Translations under genes and position numbers: made by a program | Assembly: GCA_027490975.1 (NCBI GenBank) | Contig: JAIXXA010000131.1 | Span: 1-42,450, forward strand | Length of the DNA stretch: 42,450 nucleotides | Direction of reading: 5' to 3' | Source of the DNA: Rhodospirillaceae bacterium | GTDB lineage: Bacteria; Pseudomonadota; Alphaproteobacteria; CACIAM-22H2 | The notes under the pieces: model-generated | Databases searched by the model: none | What the model was told of the DNA's origin: nothing | Seen by the model: only the letters and a program-made list of their open reading frames with translations | Shown: one piece after another, positions 1-9,492 of the stretch | Layout of the letters: every line of letters starts with the position of its first letter | How positions within the stretch are numbered: position 1 is the first letter of the stretch

Positions 1-586
1 GCAGGAAATTCGAAACGCGCTTTTCCCCACTCGTGCGCACCAGGAGATCCGGGTCGGGGATGTCGGCGGTCGCAAGATGCTGGGCGAACAGCGTCTCGTC
101 GATCGCCGCCGGATCGAGCGTGCCGGCCTTGACCGCCTCGGCGAGCTGGCGGGCGGCCGAAACGATCTCGGCGCGCGCGCCGTAGGACAGCGCCACGACG
201 AGATCGAGGAACGTGTTGTCGCGCGTGGTCGTCTCGGCCTGCTCGATCAGCGAGCACACGTCGGCGGGCAGGCGCTTGCGCTCGCCGATGATGCGGATGC
301 GCACGCCCTGGCGATGCAGCTCGGCAAGTTCGGCGCGCAGGAAATGGCGCAGAAGGCCCATGAGATCGGCGACCTCGTCGCTTGGCCGGCGCCAGTTTTC
401 CGACGAGAAGCCGAACAACGTCAGATAGCGCACGCCGAGTTCGCCCGCCGCGCGCACGGCGTTGCGCACGGCATCGGCGCCGCGCCGATGGCCCGCGATG
501 CGCGGCAGGCCGCGCGCTTTGGCCCAGCGACCGTTTCCGTCCATGATGATGGCAACATGCCGGGGAATCTGGCGATCGTGCGACAT
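1..586 (-). CDS. uppS: Isoprenyl transferase (undecaprenyl diphosphate synthase), 3' end off window
   Basis: Cis-prenyltransferase that extends farnesyl diphosphate with isopentenyl diphosphate to make undecaprenyl diphosphate, the lipid carrier for peptidoglycan; cytoplasmic. The reading frame opens at ATG 586 and runs off the left edge, so about 195 residues are visible. The N-terminus has HVAIIMDGNGRWAK with the catalytic Asp at residue 16, followed by the family FSSENW motif, and the visible part ends in RTSGEKRVSNF, the substrate-binding RxSGExRxSNF block. About 50 C-terminal residues are expected to be missing. It follows frr in the same direction after a 67-base gap, the usual rpsB-tsf-pyrH-frr-uppS order, so it is probably co-transcribed. 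No anomaly is visible. Confidence 0.95.
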   Translation of the reverse strand, partial: MSHDRQIPRHVAIIMDGNGRWAKARGLPRIAGHRRGADAVRNAVRAAGELGVRYLTLFGFSSENWRRPSDEVADLMGLLRHFLRAELAELHRQGVRIRIIGERKRLPADVCSLIEQAETTTRDNTFLDLVVALSYGARAEIVSAARQLAEAVKAGTLDPAAIDETLFAQHLATADIPDPDLLVRTSGEKRVSNFL

Positions 587-653
587 TTCGTTTCGGAGGG
601 GCGGGTTCGCTTGGTTCCGGGGACCGACTTGGAAGGTCGCGACGGGGCTGCCG

Positions 654-1214
654 CTACACGGCCATGATGTCTTTTTCTTTGCCCGCCATCGCCTCGTCGA
701 CTTTCTTGATGAAATCGTCGGTCAGCGTCTGGATGTCGGTCTGGCGCTTGCGGTTGTCGTCTTCGGTGATCTTGCCGTTCTTGAGCAGCGCTTTGAGCGC
801 GTCCATGCCTTCGCGGCGCACATTGCGCACCGACACGCGCGCGGCCTCGGCGTAGTTCTTGGCGATCTTCAGCAATTCCTTGCGCCGCTCTTCGGTCATC
901 GGCGGCATCGGGATGCGCACGAGCTGGCCGTCGGCCATCGGGTTGAGGCCGAGCCCGGCATCGCGAATGGCTTTTTCGACCGCCTTGACGAGGCCCTTGT
1001 CCCACACCTGGACCGTCAGCATGCGCGGCTCGGGCGTGCCGACCGTGCCGCATTGGGCGAGCGGCATCTGGCTGCCGTAGGCATCGACCGTCACGGGATC
1101 GAGCAGGCTTGCCGAAGCGCGGCCCGTGCGAAGGCCCGAGAATTCCTTCTTGAGCACGTCGAGCGAGCCGGTCATGCGGCGGCGCAGATCGTCGATTTCG
1201 GCGGTGGCGGACAT
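654..1214 (-). CDS. frr: Ribosome recycling factor
   Basis: Releases mRNA and deacylated tRNA from the post-termination ribosome together with EF-G; cytoplasmic. The product is 186 residues, matching the family length of about 185. It starts [14 protein letters not shown] and carries the conserved [12 protein letters not shown] segment, a central [13 protein letters not shown] block and the C-terminal helix ending [17 protein letters not shown]. The frame stays open upstream of ATG 1214, but that part is a shadow of pyrH; 1214 is chosen because the RRF domain begins there. It lies 59 bases after pyrH and before uppS on the same strand. Confidence 0.97.
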   Translation of the reverse strand: MSATAEIDDLRRRMTGSLDVLKKEFSGLRTGRASASLLDPVTVDAYGSQMPLAQCGTVGTPEPRMLTVQVWDKGLVKAVEKAIRDAGLGLNPMADGQLVRIPMPPMTEERRKELLKIAKNYAEAARVSVRNVRREGMDALKALLKNGKITEDDNRKRQTDIQTLTDDFIKKVDEAMAGKEKDIMAV

Positions 1215-1273
1215 TGGCGTGTTCCCTTGGAAACGGTTTGGCGAACGGACGGCAGGCGTAGGCTTCACCCCAC

Positions 1274-1999
1274 TCAGTCGCACACGGTCGTGTAGCGGCC
1301 GGTCCCCTTCATCACTTCGGCGAATCCGCCGGGTTTTTGTATCGAGAAGACTAGAATAGGAATGTGGTTTTCCCGTGCAAGCGCGATCGCGGCGGCGTCC
1401 ATCACGCCGAGATCGCGCTCCATCACGTCGCGGTAGGTCAGCGTTTCGAAGCGCGACGCGGTTGCGTCCTTCTTGGGATCGGCCGAATAGACGCCGTCGA
1501 CCTTCGTGCCCTTGAGCAGCGCGTCGCAGCCCATTTCGGACGCGCGCAAAGCCGCTGCCGTGTCGGTCGTGAAAAACGGATTGCCGGTTCCGGCGCCGAA
1601 AATCACGACGCGGCCTTTTTCCATGTGCCGCATCGCGCGCCGGCGGATATAGGGCTCGCAGATGCTCGCCATCGGGATGGCCGACTGCACGCGCGTGGGC
1701 ACGCCCACGCCTTCGAGCGCGTTCTGCAACGCGAGCGCGTTGATGACCGTGGCGAGCATGCCCATGTAGTCGCCGTTGGCGCGCTCGATGCCGCGCTTGG
1801 CACCCGACAGGCCGCGGAAGATGTTGCCGCCGCCGATCACAAGGCACACCTGCACGCCGAGATCGACGACCTCTTTGACGTCGGCGGCAATGCGGTCGAT
1901 CGTGGCGGGATCGAGGCCGCGCTCGTCGCTGCCGGCCATAACCTCGCCGGACACCTTGAGAAGAACGCGGCGGTATTTGGTCTGAGGCGCCTGCGGCAT
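1274..1999 (-). CDS. pyrH: UMP kinase (uridylate kinase)
   Basis: Phosphorylates UMP to UDP with ATP in pyrimidine nucleotide synthesis; a cytoplasmic hexamer of the amino-acid-kinase fold. The 241-residue product has the N-terminal [13 protein letters not shown] strand, the glycine-rich [10 protein letters not shown] motif, the [20 protein letters not shown] block that binds UMP, and [13 protein letters not shown]. The C-terminal half has [13 protein letters not shown], the nucleotide-binding region. Family length is about 240. ATG 1999 is chosen because it starts the recognisable domain ([19 protein letters not shown]); the frame remains open upstream only as a shadow of tsf. A strong hairpin lies in the 65-base gap to tsf, so pyrH expression may be uncoupled in part from rpsB-tsf. 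Confidence 0.97.
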   Translation of the reverse strand: MPQAPQTKYRRVLLKVSGEVMAGSDERGLDPATIDRIAADVKEVVDLGVQVCLVIGGGNIFRGLSGAKRGIERANGDYMGMLATVINALALQNALEGVGVPTRVQSAIPMASICEPYIRRRAMRHMEKGRVVIFGAGTGNPFFTTDTAAALRASEMGCDALLKGTKVDGVYSADPKKDATASRFETLTYRDVMERDLGVMDAAAIALARENHIPILVFSIQKPGGFAEVMKGTGRYTTVCD

Positions 2000-2027
2000 C
2001 GCGGGATCAACCCTCGCCAGAAAATTC

Positions 2028-2055
2028 GGCCGGTCTTTTGGGGAAAAGACCGGCC
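2028..2055 (-). terminator. Hairpin between tsf and pyrH (terminator or attenuator)
   Basis: A perfect inverted repeat with a 12-bp stem (arms 2028-2039 and 2044-2055, GGCCGGTCTTTT and its complement) and a four-base loop fills most of the tsf-pyrH gap. Read on the minus strand it is followed by GAATTTTC, a short and imperfect U-run. It begins 9 bases after the tsf stop codon. The sequence supports a partial terminator, attenuator or 3'-end stabilising structure for the rpsB-tsf message; which of these it is cannot be told from sequence. Confidence 0.7.
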
Positions 2056-2064
2056 ATCGTCGGA

Positions 2065-2988
2065 TCAGGCTTTCAACTGCGCGGCGACTTCGGCCGCAAA
2101 GTCGGACTCTTTCTTCTCGATCCCCTCGCCGAGGCCGAAGCGGCGGAAGGCGACGAGCTTCACAGGGGCGCCCACGTCGGCAGCGGCCTTGGCCACCACG
2201 TCCTTGATGCGGGTTTCGCCGTCCACGACGTAGACCTGCTCGAGCAGCACGGACTCTTCGTAGAATTTGCGGATGCGCCCTTCGACCATTTTCTCGACGA
2301 CGGCGGCAGGCTTGCCCGATGCCGCCGCCTGCTCGCTCAAGATCGCCTTCTCGCGCGCCAACGCCGCCGGATCGACCGACGCGATGTCGAGCGAGATCGG
2401 GTTGGTGGCGGCGATGTGCATGGCGATCTGGCGGCCGAGCGCGTTGAGCTTCTCGACGTCGCCCGTGCTCTCCAGCGCCACGAGCACGCCGATCTTGCCG
2501 AGGCCGGGTGCGACCGAGCTGTGCACGTAGGTCGCAACTGCGCCCGCCGACACCTTCAGCACGACCGCGCGACGCAGCGTCATGTTCTCGCCGATCTTGG
2601 CGACGAGAGCGGTCAGCGCTTCGGCTGCCGTGCCGCCGCTCGGATAGGCTGCCGCGGCAAGGGCCGCCACGTCGTCGCCCGTCGACAGGGCCGACTTGGT
2701 TACGTTGCGCACGAATTCCTGGAACGCGTCGTTGCGCGCCACGAAGTCGGTTTCCGAATTGACCTCGACCATCGCGCCCGCGGCACCGCCGGCGGCCACG
2801 CCGATCAGGCCTTCGGCGGCCACGCGGCCCGCCTTCTTGGCGGCGGCCGCAAGGCCCTTCTTGCGCAGCCAATCGACGGCCGCTTCGATATCGCCGCCGT
2901 TTTCGGTCAAAGCGCGCTTGCAATCCATCATGCCCGCACCGCTCTTTTCGCGCAGGTCCTTGACCAGAGCTGCCGTGATTTCGGCCAT
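2065..2988 (-). CDS. tsf: Elongation factor Ts
   Basis: Guanine-nucleotide exchange factor that recycles EF-Tu-GDP; cytoplasmic. The product is 307 residues, normal for proteobacterial EF-Ts. The N-terminal UBA-like domain [20 protein letters not shown] is followed by [20 protein letters not shown] and [20 protein letters not shown]. The EF-Tu contact motif ETDFVARND is present near residue 80. The C-terminal dimerisation domain contains [12 protein letters not shown] and EQAAASGKP. Start ATG 2988 coincides with the domain start. It lies 57 bases after rpsB, in the same operon. Confidence 0.98.
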   Translation of the reverse strand: MAEITAALVKDLREKSGAGMMDCKRALTENGGDIEAAVDWLRKKGLAAAAKKAGRVAAEGLIGVAAGGAAGAMVEVNSETDFVARNDAFQEFVRNVTKSALSTGDDVAALAAAAYPSGGTAAEALTALVAKIGENMTLRRAVVLKVSAGAVATYVHSSVAPGLGKIGVLVALESTGDVEKLNALGRQIAMHIAATNPISLDIASVDPAALAREKAILSEQAAASGKPAAVVEKMVEGRIRKFYEESVLLEQVYVVDGETRIKDVVAKAAADVGAPVKLVAFRRFGLGEGIEKKESDFAAEVAAQLKA

Positions 2989-3045
2989 ATCTATTCCATC
3001 CGTGTTGGAGTTCGTCGCCGTAAAGGGGATCGCCCGGGCTGCCGG

Positions 3046-3942
3046 TCAGGCAGCGGGCGAAGCCGCCTTTTCCTTCTTCTTGCGGGCAGCCGGCTTCTTC
3101 GGCGCTGCCGCATCCTTGTCGGCTTCCGGCGCCGCTTCGACGGCGGCCGGGGCTGCTTCGCCTTCGGCCGCAGCAGCGGGGATCGCGAGCGCCGGCGGGG
3201 CCACGGCCGCACCGACGTCGACGCCGGCGGCCTTCATTTCGGCCTGCAGACCGTCGAGCACGGCGTTCGCCATCAGCTCGCAATAGGTCGAGATCGCGCG
3301 CAGCGCGTCGTCGTTGCCCGGAATCGGGTACGTGACGCCCTTGGGATCGCTGTTCGAATCGAGCACGGCGATGACCGGGATGTTGAGACGGCGCGCTTCT
3401 TCGACCGCGATCGCTTCCTTGTTCGTGTCGATCACGAACAGCATGTCCGGCAGGCCGCCCATTTCCTTGATGCCGCCAAGCGAACGCTCGAGCTTGTCGC
3501 GCTCGCGCGTCATGAACAGCAGTTCCTTCTTGGTGAGGCCGCCCGAGGCCGAGCCGCCAGGCAGATCGCCCGACAGGCGCTCGTCGATTTCCTTGAGGCG
3601 CTTGATCGAGTTCGAGATCGTCTTCCAGTTGGTCAGCATGCCGCCGAGCCAGCGATGGTTGACGAAATACTGGCCGCAGCGCTTGGCGGCTTCGGCGATC
3701 GGCTCCTGCGCCTGGCGCTTGGTGCCGACGAACAGCACGCGTCCGCCGCCCGCACACACGTCGCGCGCGGCCTGGAGGGCGCGGTCGAGCAGCGGCACGG
3801 TCTGCTGCAGATCGATGATGTGCACGCCGTTGCGCACGCCGAACAGGAACGGCGCCATTTTGGGGTTCCAACGGCGCGTCTGGTGGCCGAAATGAATGCC
3901 GGCTTCAAGAAGCTGGCGCATCGAATAGACGGGCATCGCCAT
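3046..3942 (-). CDS. rpsB: 30S ribosomal protein S2
   Basis: Small-subunit ribosomal protein needed for S1 binding and translation initiation. The 298-residue product starts [20 protein letters not shown], followed by the signature [13 protein letters not shown], then [34 protein letters not shown] and [12 protein letters not shown]. About 60 residues at the C-terminus form an Ala/Pro/Glu/Lys-rich tail ending in a run of basic residues, the long S2 tail seen in alphaproteobacteria. ATG 3942 is preferred to the Met two codons later: AAGGA lies about 9 bases upstream of it. This is the first gene of the rpsB-tsf-pyrH-frr-uppS group, with a promoter candidate about 160 bases upstream. Confidence 0.97.
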   Translation of the reverse strand: MAMPVYSMRQLLEAGIHFGHQTRRWNPKMAPFLFGVRNGVHIIDLQQTVPLLDRALQAARDVCAGGGRVLFVGTKRQAQEPIAEAAKRCGQYFVNHRWLGGMLTNWKTISNSIKRLKEIDERLSGDLPGGSASGGLTKKELLFMTRERDKLERSLGGIKEMGGLPDMLFVIDTNKEAIAVEEARRLNIPVIAVLDSNSDPKGVTYPIPGNDDALRAISTYCELMANAVLDGLQAEMKAAGVDVGAAVAPPALAIPAAAAEGEAAPAAVEAAPEADKDAAAPKKPAARKKKEKAASPAA

Positions 3943-4105
3943 GAGCGATTTTTCCTTTTTCCGGTTGAGCCGCCGCGGGACGAGCACCTGCCCCCTTCGA
4001 GAAGGAGACCGGCACCGGAACGAGCCTTGGCCTATGGCGCCAAGGACCGCAAAATGCCCCGCGTGAGGGTTTGTCGCCCGGACCCAATGTCCGAACGCGG
4101 CGCGG

Positions 4106-4134
4106 GAGATACCCCAACTGGCCGGGTTTTGCAA
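4106..4134 (-). promoter_or_regulatory. Sigma-70-type promoter for rpsB
   Basis: On the minus strand TTGCAA (4134-4129) and TATCTC (4111-4106) are separated by 17 bases. The predicted transcript start near 4099 leaves a leader of about 157 bases before rpsB, long enough to fold. It contains the inverted repeat CCTTGG/CCAAGG (4025-4045). Leader-mediated autoregulation of rpsB by S2 is known in other bacteria; here it is only a possibility. Confidence 0.55.
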
Positions 4135-4164
4135 GCCCGCCCGGCCCCTGGGGGCCCATTTGCG

Positions 4165-4668
4165 TCAATGCGGGACCCGCCGCCCCGCATAATAGAGCAC
4201 CAAATCCGCGATCGTGCGGGTAAACGGGCTTTTGACGGCATCGAGGCTGCGGCCGAAGGCGACGCCGCGCAGAAATGCCGCCATTTCGGCGCGCGAAGCG
4301 TCGCCCGCCGCACCGGGGGCGAGCGGTTCGGCCGTGCGCACGAAGCCGATCAGTTCGAGCAGTGCCGCGTGGATTCTGGGATCGAGCGCCAGGAGTTCGT
4401 TCAGAAACGCCGCGCGCGGGATCATCTCGATTTCGGCGCTTGTCGCGGCGCGCGCGCTAGCCATGCGGCTGGCCCCGTCGACGAGTTCGAGTTCGCCGAA
4501 CATCTGGCCGGCCTTGGTGCGCGCGATCTCGACCTTGTCGTCGCCGTGCATCCGGAAAATCTCGATCTCGCCCGAACGCACGAGGCACGCAAAATCGCCG
4601 CGCGCCCCCTCTTCGTAGACGAGCGTGCCCGCCGCGTAGCGGACGATCTGGGGTATGAGCCCCATCAC
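4165..4668 (-). CDS. Stand-alone cyclic-nucleotide-binding (CRP-like sensor) domain protein
   Basis: A cytoplasmic protein of about 167 residues made almost entirely of a cNMP-binding (CAP_ED) beta-roll: LVYEEGARGDFACLVRSGEI, then VEIARTKAGQMFGELELVDG and RMASARAATSAEIEMIPRAAF. The phosphate-binding cassette shows GELELVDGASRMASARA, comparable to the FGELALL..PRxA region of CRP-like proteins. No helix-turn-helix or catalytic domain follows; the C-terminus (about 110-167) is helical. The start is GTG 4668 immediately after the stop of the DUF2336 gene, or ATG one codon later (4665); the absence of any gap suggests translational coupling. The role is unknown, perhaps signalling linked to its DUF2336 neighbour. 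Confidence 0.8.
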   Translation of the reverse strand: MMGLIPQIVRYAAGTLVYEEGARGDFACLVRSGEIEIFRMHGDDKVEIARTKAGQMFGELELVDGASRMASARAATSAEIEMIPRAAFLNELLALDPRIHAALLELIGFVRTAEPLAPGAAGDASRAEMAAFLRGVAFGRSLDAVKSPFTRTIADLVLYYAGRRVPH

Positions 4669-5814
4669 CTAGTAACCCGGCACGATGGCGCGGGCCCCGC
4701 GGGCCTGGGCAAGGGTCAGCGCGTCGAAGGCGCGCATCGCCTCGGTCACAGGGCGGCCCACATTGCCGTGCAGACGCGCGAGCGTCACCACGATCGTTTC
4801 GAAATTCACTTGGTTCATGCCGCTCGCCCGGCACATCGTGGCAAGGTCGCCGAAATCGGCGGTGCGGCACGCCCGGCGCACGAGCCGCAACGGCTCGGCC
4901 AGATGTTCGGCCAAAGCCACTTCGAACAGATCGAGGCGGCCGGCTTCCGCCAAGCGCACGAAGCCGCCGACCTGGTCCTCGCCCCATTGGCCCCATTGCC
5001 CCAGCATGGCGCCGAGCACGCCCGTAACCACGCCGTCCTTGGTGCCGATGTCGCGCGCCACCTGGTCGGCGGCGGTCGCCACGATGTCGCGCAACGCGTC
5101 GGGCGCCATGGAGATGCGCTTGTAGAGATAGCCGTGCAGCGCGTCGGTGATCCAGCTCAGCATTTCGTAGGCAAACGTCGCCGGCAGATCGGCGCGCTGC
5201 GAGAGCGGATCCTCGAGCTCCGGCCATTGGCGCGCCAGTTCGCACACCACGCCGAACGTGGCGTTCGAGATCTGCGCGCGCTCGTTGGCGAGCAGCGTGC
5301 CGACCACGTCCTTCTCGCGGAACGCCACCAGGGCCTCGCTGAGCGCCGAGCCGACGTCGGTGCGCCCGGCGATCGCCACGCGATGCTGGATCGTGGCCTG
5401 TTTGGCAACCTCGATGAGGTCGCCTTCCTGCAGCACGGGCGAGCCCGCAAGCACGGGCCACGAAACTTCGATCTCGTCGGCCGCCAGAAGCTTCACGATC
5501 GAGGGGGCGATGTTCGGTTCCTGGCTCAAGCGCTCGGCCACGAGGCGGCGCAACGGCGCTTCGATCTCGCGGATGATCGCGCGCACGAGTTCGACCGCCA
5601 TCGCGCGAATGCGCTGGTTGCCGGCATCCATGCCGATCGCGGCGACGAATTCCGACAGATGCTCGACCGCCACGCGCCGGTCGTCCGGATGGTCGGCAGC
5701 AAGACGGTCGGCGATCGACTGCAATCGCTGGATCAGCGTATTGGGGTCAGCGGGGTTCAACGTGGCTCGCGCGTTCAAGTCCGGAACGCTCGAGGATAAG
5801 CGCTTTTTCCGCAT
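4669..5814 (-). CDS. DUF2336 domain protein
   Basis: Protein of 381 residues, all-helical in appearance, without signal peptide or membrane segment. It resembles the DUF2336 family typical of alphaproteobacteria: helical-repeat segments such as RLAADHPDDRRVAVEHLSEF, LRRLVAERLSQEPNIAP, SIVKLLAADEIEVSWPVL and RTDVGSALSEALVAF. The biochemical function of this family is not known to me. It starts 33 bases after the dnaE stop and is followed without a gap by the cyclic-nucleotide-binding protein, so the three genes probably form one transcript. There is no clear ribosome-binding site before ATG 5814. The HEAT-like helical pairs suggest protein-protein interaction; this is inference. Confidence 0.75.
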   Translation of the reverse strand: MRKKRLSSSVPDLNARATLNPADPNTLIQRLQSIADRLAADHPDDRRVAVEHLSEFVAAIGMDAGNQRIRAMAVELVRAIIREIEAPLRRLVAERLSQEPNIAPSIVKLLAADEIEVSWPVLAGSPVLQEGDLIEVAKQATIQHRVAIAGRTDVGSALSEALVAFREKDVVGTLLANERAQISNATFGVVCELARQWPELEDPLSQRADLPATFAYEMLSWITDALHGYLYKRISMAPDALRDIVATAADQVARDIGTKDGVVTGVLGAMLGQWGQWGEDQVGGFVRLAEAGRLDLFEVALAEHLAEPLRLVRRACRTADFGDLATMCRASGMNQVNFETIVVTLARLHGNVGRPVTEAMRAFDALTLAQARGARAIVPGY

Positions 5815-5847
5815 GCGGCAATCGCAAGGCGTTCAGCCGCGCTGCCG

Positions 5848-8800
5848 TCAAATCTCCGCCACTTCGAGGATGCCCGGAATGTCGCCGAGCGCTCGGCGAA
5901 GATCGGGGGTGATGGCGCGGCCGTCTTTCAAGCGAATATCGACCTCCTCCTCCGCGCCTGTGCGGATCTGGATGCGGATCGCCCCCTTGCCCTTGGGCGC
6001 CTTGCCGAGGGCGGCTTTGAGGCCGGCGATTGCGCCTGCGTCGGCAAGCGCCACGCGCAAGCCCGCCGAGGTGCTGGCGACCGCATCGTCGAGGGCGCGC
6101 ACTTCGCTTGCCAAGAGCTTGATCGTCTCGCCTTCCACGCGCGCATCCGCCGTGACCAGCAGAGGCTTGTTCGAGGCGAAAAGCTCGCGCGACTTGGCGA
6201 GCAGTTCTGAGAACACCATGACCTCGAACGTGCCGCCCGCGTCCGACAATTGCACGAACGCGAATTTGTTGCCCTTGGCCGAGGTGCGCTCCTTCGAACT
6301 CAACACCGTGCCCGCGAGCTTGACGCGGCTCGACGCCCCGCCCGACAGGCTGCGCGCGAGATCGGCCGAGCGCACCGCCCCCAAGCGCTTCAAGCCGACC
6401 GCGTAGGAATCGAGCGGGTGCGCGGTCAGATAGAAACCCACGCTTTCGAACTCGGCCTGCAGGCGCTCGTGCAGCTTGAGATCGGCCACTTGCGGCAGCG
6501 GCGGATCGGCGGTTTTGCCGCCGGCGGGGCCGCCGAAAATGCTCATCTGGTTCGAGGTCTTTTCCTCGGCCGCCGATTGCGACAGGCGCAGCATCGTTTC
6601 GATCGCCGCCAGCACGCGTGCCCGGTTGGGCTCGAGCGTGTCGAACGCCCCAGCCTTGGCGAGATTCTCGAGCTGGCGCTTGTTGATCTGGCGATGGTCG
6701 AGCCGTCGCGCCAAGTCGTAGAGCGAGGCGAACGGCCCGTTGGCGTTGCGCTCGGCCACCAGCGCTTCCATGGCCGCAAGGCCAACATTGCGCACGGCCG
6801 CGAGCGCGTAGCGCACGCAGCCTTTGGCGTCGGTGCCGTCGGGATACTCGACCGAGAACACGGCCTCCGATTTGTTGATGTCGGGCGGCAGCGTGCGATA
6901 GCCGAGCCGCGCCACTTCCTGGCGGAACAGGTTGAGCTTGTCGGTGTTCGACATGTCGAGCGTCATCGACGCGGCGAAGAACTCGACCGGATGGTTGGCT
7001 TTGAGCCACGCGGTCTGGTAGGCGACGATCGCGTAGGCGGCGGCGTGGCTCTTGTTGAAGCCGTAGCCCGCGAATTTGTCGACGAGATCGAAAATCTGCG
7101 AGGCCTTCGCTTCGTCCACGCCGTTGGCGACCGCCCCGTCGACGAAGACTTTGCGCTGCGCGTCCATCTCGGCCTGGACCTTCTTGCCCATGGCGCGGCG
7201 CAAGAGGTCGGCACCGCCCAGCGAATAGCCGGACAGCACCTGGGCGATCTGCATCACCTGTTCCTGGTAGATGATGACGCCGTAGGTTTCCTTGAGGGTC
7301 GCCTCGAGCTTCGGGTGCAGATAGTCGGGCTTTTCAGCACCCTGCTTGACCGCGATGTATTTCGGGATGTTGTCCATCGGGCCCGGCCGGTAGAGGGCCA
7401 CAAGCGCGATGATGTCTTCGATGCGGTCGGGGCGCAGGCGGCGCACGGCGTCGCGCATGCCCGTGCTTTCGAGCTGGAACACCCCGCCCGTGTCGCCGCG
7501 CGACAGCATGTCGTAGGTGCGTTTGTCGTCGAGCGCCAGCCGGTCGATATCGACCGTAACGTTCTTGCGCTTGAGCAAGGCAGCCGCCCGGCTCAGCACG
7601 GTCAGCGTCTTCAAGCCCAGAAAGTCGAATTTGACGAGGCCCGCCTTCTCGACGTCCTTCATGTTGAACTGCGTGACCGGCGTGGCCGAGCGCGGATCGC
7701 GATAGAGCGGGACCAGATCCTCGAGCGGCCGGTCGCCGATGACCACACCCGCCGCATGCGTGGACGCGTGGCGGTAGAGGCCTTCGAGATGCAGGGCGAT
7801 TTCGGCGAGCTTGGCGACGGCCGGATCGGCGTCGATCATCAAGCGCAGCTGCTCTTCGCCGTCGATCGCTTCTTTGAGCGTGACGGGTTTGGCCGGATTG
7901 TTGGGCACGAGCTTGCAGATGCGGTCCACTTGGCCGTAGGGCATGCCGAGCACGCGGCCCACGTCGCGCAAGACCGCGCGCGCCTGCAGCTTTCCGAACG
8001 TGATGATCTGCGCCACGCGGTCTTCGCCGTAGGTGCGCTGCACGTAGCGGATCACCTCGTCGCGCCGGTCCTGGCAAAAGTCGATGTCGAAGTCCGGCAT
8101 CGACACGCGCTCGGGATTGAGGAAGCGCTCGAACAGCAGCCCAAAGCGCAGCGGATCGAGATCGGTGATGGTGAGCGCCCACGCCACGACCGAGCCCGCG
8201 CCCGAACCGCGCCCCGGCCCCACCGGAATACCGTGGTCTTTTGCCCATTGGATGAAGTCGGCGACGATCAGGAAGTAGCCGGGGAACCCCATCTTCACGA
8301 TCACGTCGGCTTCGTAGTCGAGCCGCGCGCGATAGGGCGCCGCCGCTGCTTCGCGCGCCGCATCGTCCATGCCTTCGGCATAGACGTGCGCTGCCAAGCG
8401 CTTGTCGAGACCGGCCTTGGCAAGGGCGCGCAAGGCATCGGCCTCGGAACTGTCTTTGGCGCGCGTCGAGGCCGGCAGAATGGGTTTGCGTCCGCCGACC
8501 CAGTAGGAACAGCGCTTGGCGATCACCAGCGTGTTGGCGACCGCCTCGGGCAGATCGGCGAACAGGGCTTGCATCTCCTCGGCCGATTTGAAGCGCCACT
8601 CGGCCGTGGAATGGCGCCGCTCTTGGTCGGCGAGGAAGCGCCCCTCGGCGATACACAACAACGCATCGTGGGCGGCCGACATCGTCGCGTCGGCGAAATA
8701 GACGTCGTTGGTCGCGACCAACGGCAGATCGCGTGCGTAAGCCAGATCGAGCAGCGCGCCTTCGATGCGTTTTTCGGCCGCCAAACCGTGGCGCATGATC

Positions 8801-9342
8801 TCGATGTAAAGACGGCCTGCGAATGCGGTCTGCAGCCGGTCGAGCATGGCAGCCGCCGCATCGGCCTGCCCATCGGCCAGCAATCGACCAACCGGCCCGT
8901 TCGGCCCGCCGGTCAAACACAGCAAGCCGTCCGCGAGGCCGGCGAGCTGGTCGAGCGTCACCTGCGGCGTCTCGCCGCCCGGCGTTTCGAGAAACGCGCG
9001 GCTCGAAAGTTTTGCGAGATTGGCCCAGCCGGTTTCGTTCTGCACAAGCAGCAGCAGCCGGTCGGGCTCCGGCGCCTTGCCCTGCCGCCCCGCCCCGCCC
9101 CCAAGGCCGCCATCGTCCTCGCGCCGAATACCGAGATTGCAGCCGACGATCGGCTGCACGCCCATATCGGCCGCCGCCGCCGAAAACTCGAGTGCCCCGA
9201 ACAGATTGCCCGTGTCGGCGATCGCGACCGCCGGCATTTTGTTTTTGGCCGCAAGCTCGACCAGCTTTTTGACCTTGATCGCCCCTTCGGACAGCGAATA
9301 GGCCGAGTGGACGCGCAGATGGACGAAAGGGGCGTGCGACAT
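5848..9342 (-). CDS. dnaE: DNA polymerase III alpha subunit
   Basis: Replicative DNA polymerase catalytic subunit (C-family). The product is 1164 residues, the usual DnaE1 length. The N-terminal PHP domain starts at [16 protein letters not shown]. The palm domain has PDFDIDF at about 416-422, with the two metal-binding Asp residues at about 417 and 419, and the third catalytic Asp at about 573 in [40 protein letters not shown] and [10 protein letters not shown] are also conserved. The C-terminal part has an OB-fold region ([13 protein letters not shown]...). ATG 9342 begins the PHP domain directly. It is transcribed divergently from a chemoreceptor gene and is followed by the DUF2336 and cNMP-binding genes. 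Confidence 0.98.
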   Translation of the reverse strand: MSHAPFVHLRVHSAYSLSEGAIKVKKLVELAAKNKMPAVAIADTGNLFGALEFSAAAADMGVQPIVGCNLGIRREDDGGLGGGAGRQGKAPEPDRLLLLVQNETGWANLAKLSSRAFLETPGGETPQVTLDQLAGLADGLLCLTGGPNGPVGRLLADGQADAAAAMLDRLQTAFAGRLYIEIMRHGLAAEKRIEGALLDLAYARDLPLVATNDVYFADATMSAAHDALLCIAEGRFLADQERRHSTAEWRFKSAEEMQALFADLPEAVANTLVIAKRCSYWVGGRKPILPASTRAKDSSEADALRALAKAGLDKRLAAHVYAEGMDDAAREAAAAPYRARLDYEADVIVKMGFPGYFLIVADFIQWAKDHGIPVGPGRGSGAGSVVAWALTITDLDPLRFGLLFERFLNPERVSMPDFDIDFCQDRRDEVIRYVQRTYGEDRVAQIITFGKLQARAVLRDVGRVLGMPYGQVDRICKLVPNNPAKPVTLKEAIDGEEQLRLMIDADPAVAKLAEIALHLEGLYRHASTHAAGVVIGDRPLEDLVPLYRDPRSATPVTQFNMKDVEKAGLVKFDFLGLKTLTVLSRAAALLKRKNVTVDIDRLALDDKRTYDMLSRGDTGGVFQLESTGMRDAVRRLRPDRIEDIIALVALYRPGPMDNIPKYIAVKQGAEKPDYLHPKLEATLKETYGVIIYQEQVMQIAQVLSGYSLGGADLLRRAMGKKVQAEMDAQRKVFVDGAVANGVDEAKASQIFDLVDKFAGYGFNKSHAAAYAIVAYQTAWLKANHPVEFFAASMTLDMSNTDKLNLFRQEVARLGYRTLPPDINKSEAVFSVEYPDGTDAKGCVRYALAAVRNVGLAAMEALVAERNANGPFASLYDLARRLDHRQINKRQLENLAKAGAFDTLEPNRARVLAAIETMLRLSQSAAEEKTSNQMSIFGGPAGGKTADPPLPQVADLKLHERLQAEFESVGFYLTAHPLDSYAVGLKRLGAVRSADLARSLSGGASSRVKLAGTVLSSKERTSAKGNKFAFVQLSDAGGTFEVMVFSELLAKSRELFASNKPLLVTADARVEGETIKLLASEVRALDDAVASTSAGLRVALADAGAIAGLKAALGKAPKGKGAIRIQIRTGAEEEVDIRLKDGRAITPDLRRALGDIPGILEVAEI

Positions 9343-9492
9343 GCTTGGTATCCTGATCCGAGTCCAGTCTCGGCAATCCTACACGCAAACTTTCGCCCGC
9401 CGTTAAGACTCCGTCAACGAAGGCGTCATACAACCGCAACTCGCGCGGCCTATGTTCGGATCCATTGTGCAAATCATCACCGGATCGCCGAC

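Noticed and set aside
1274..3871. Long minus-strand frame that would fuse pyrH to an upstream open stretch
   Set aside because: The upstream part is out of frame with and opposite in composition to tsf and rpsB, which occupy it; only 1274-1999 has kinase motifs.
2038..5799. Very long open frame on the plus strand
   Set aside because: It lies opposite tsf, rpsB, the cNMP-binding and DUF2336 genes, is full of Arg/His/Gly low-complexity translation and has no domain. It is a shadow of high-GC codon use.
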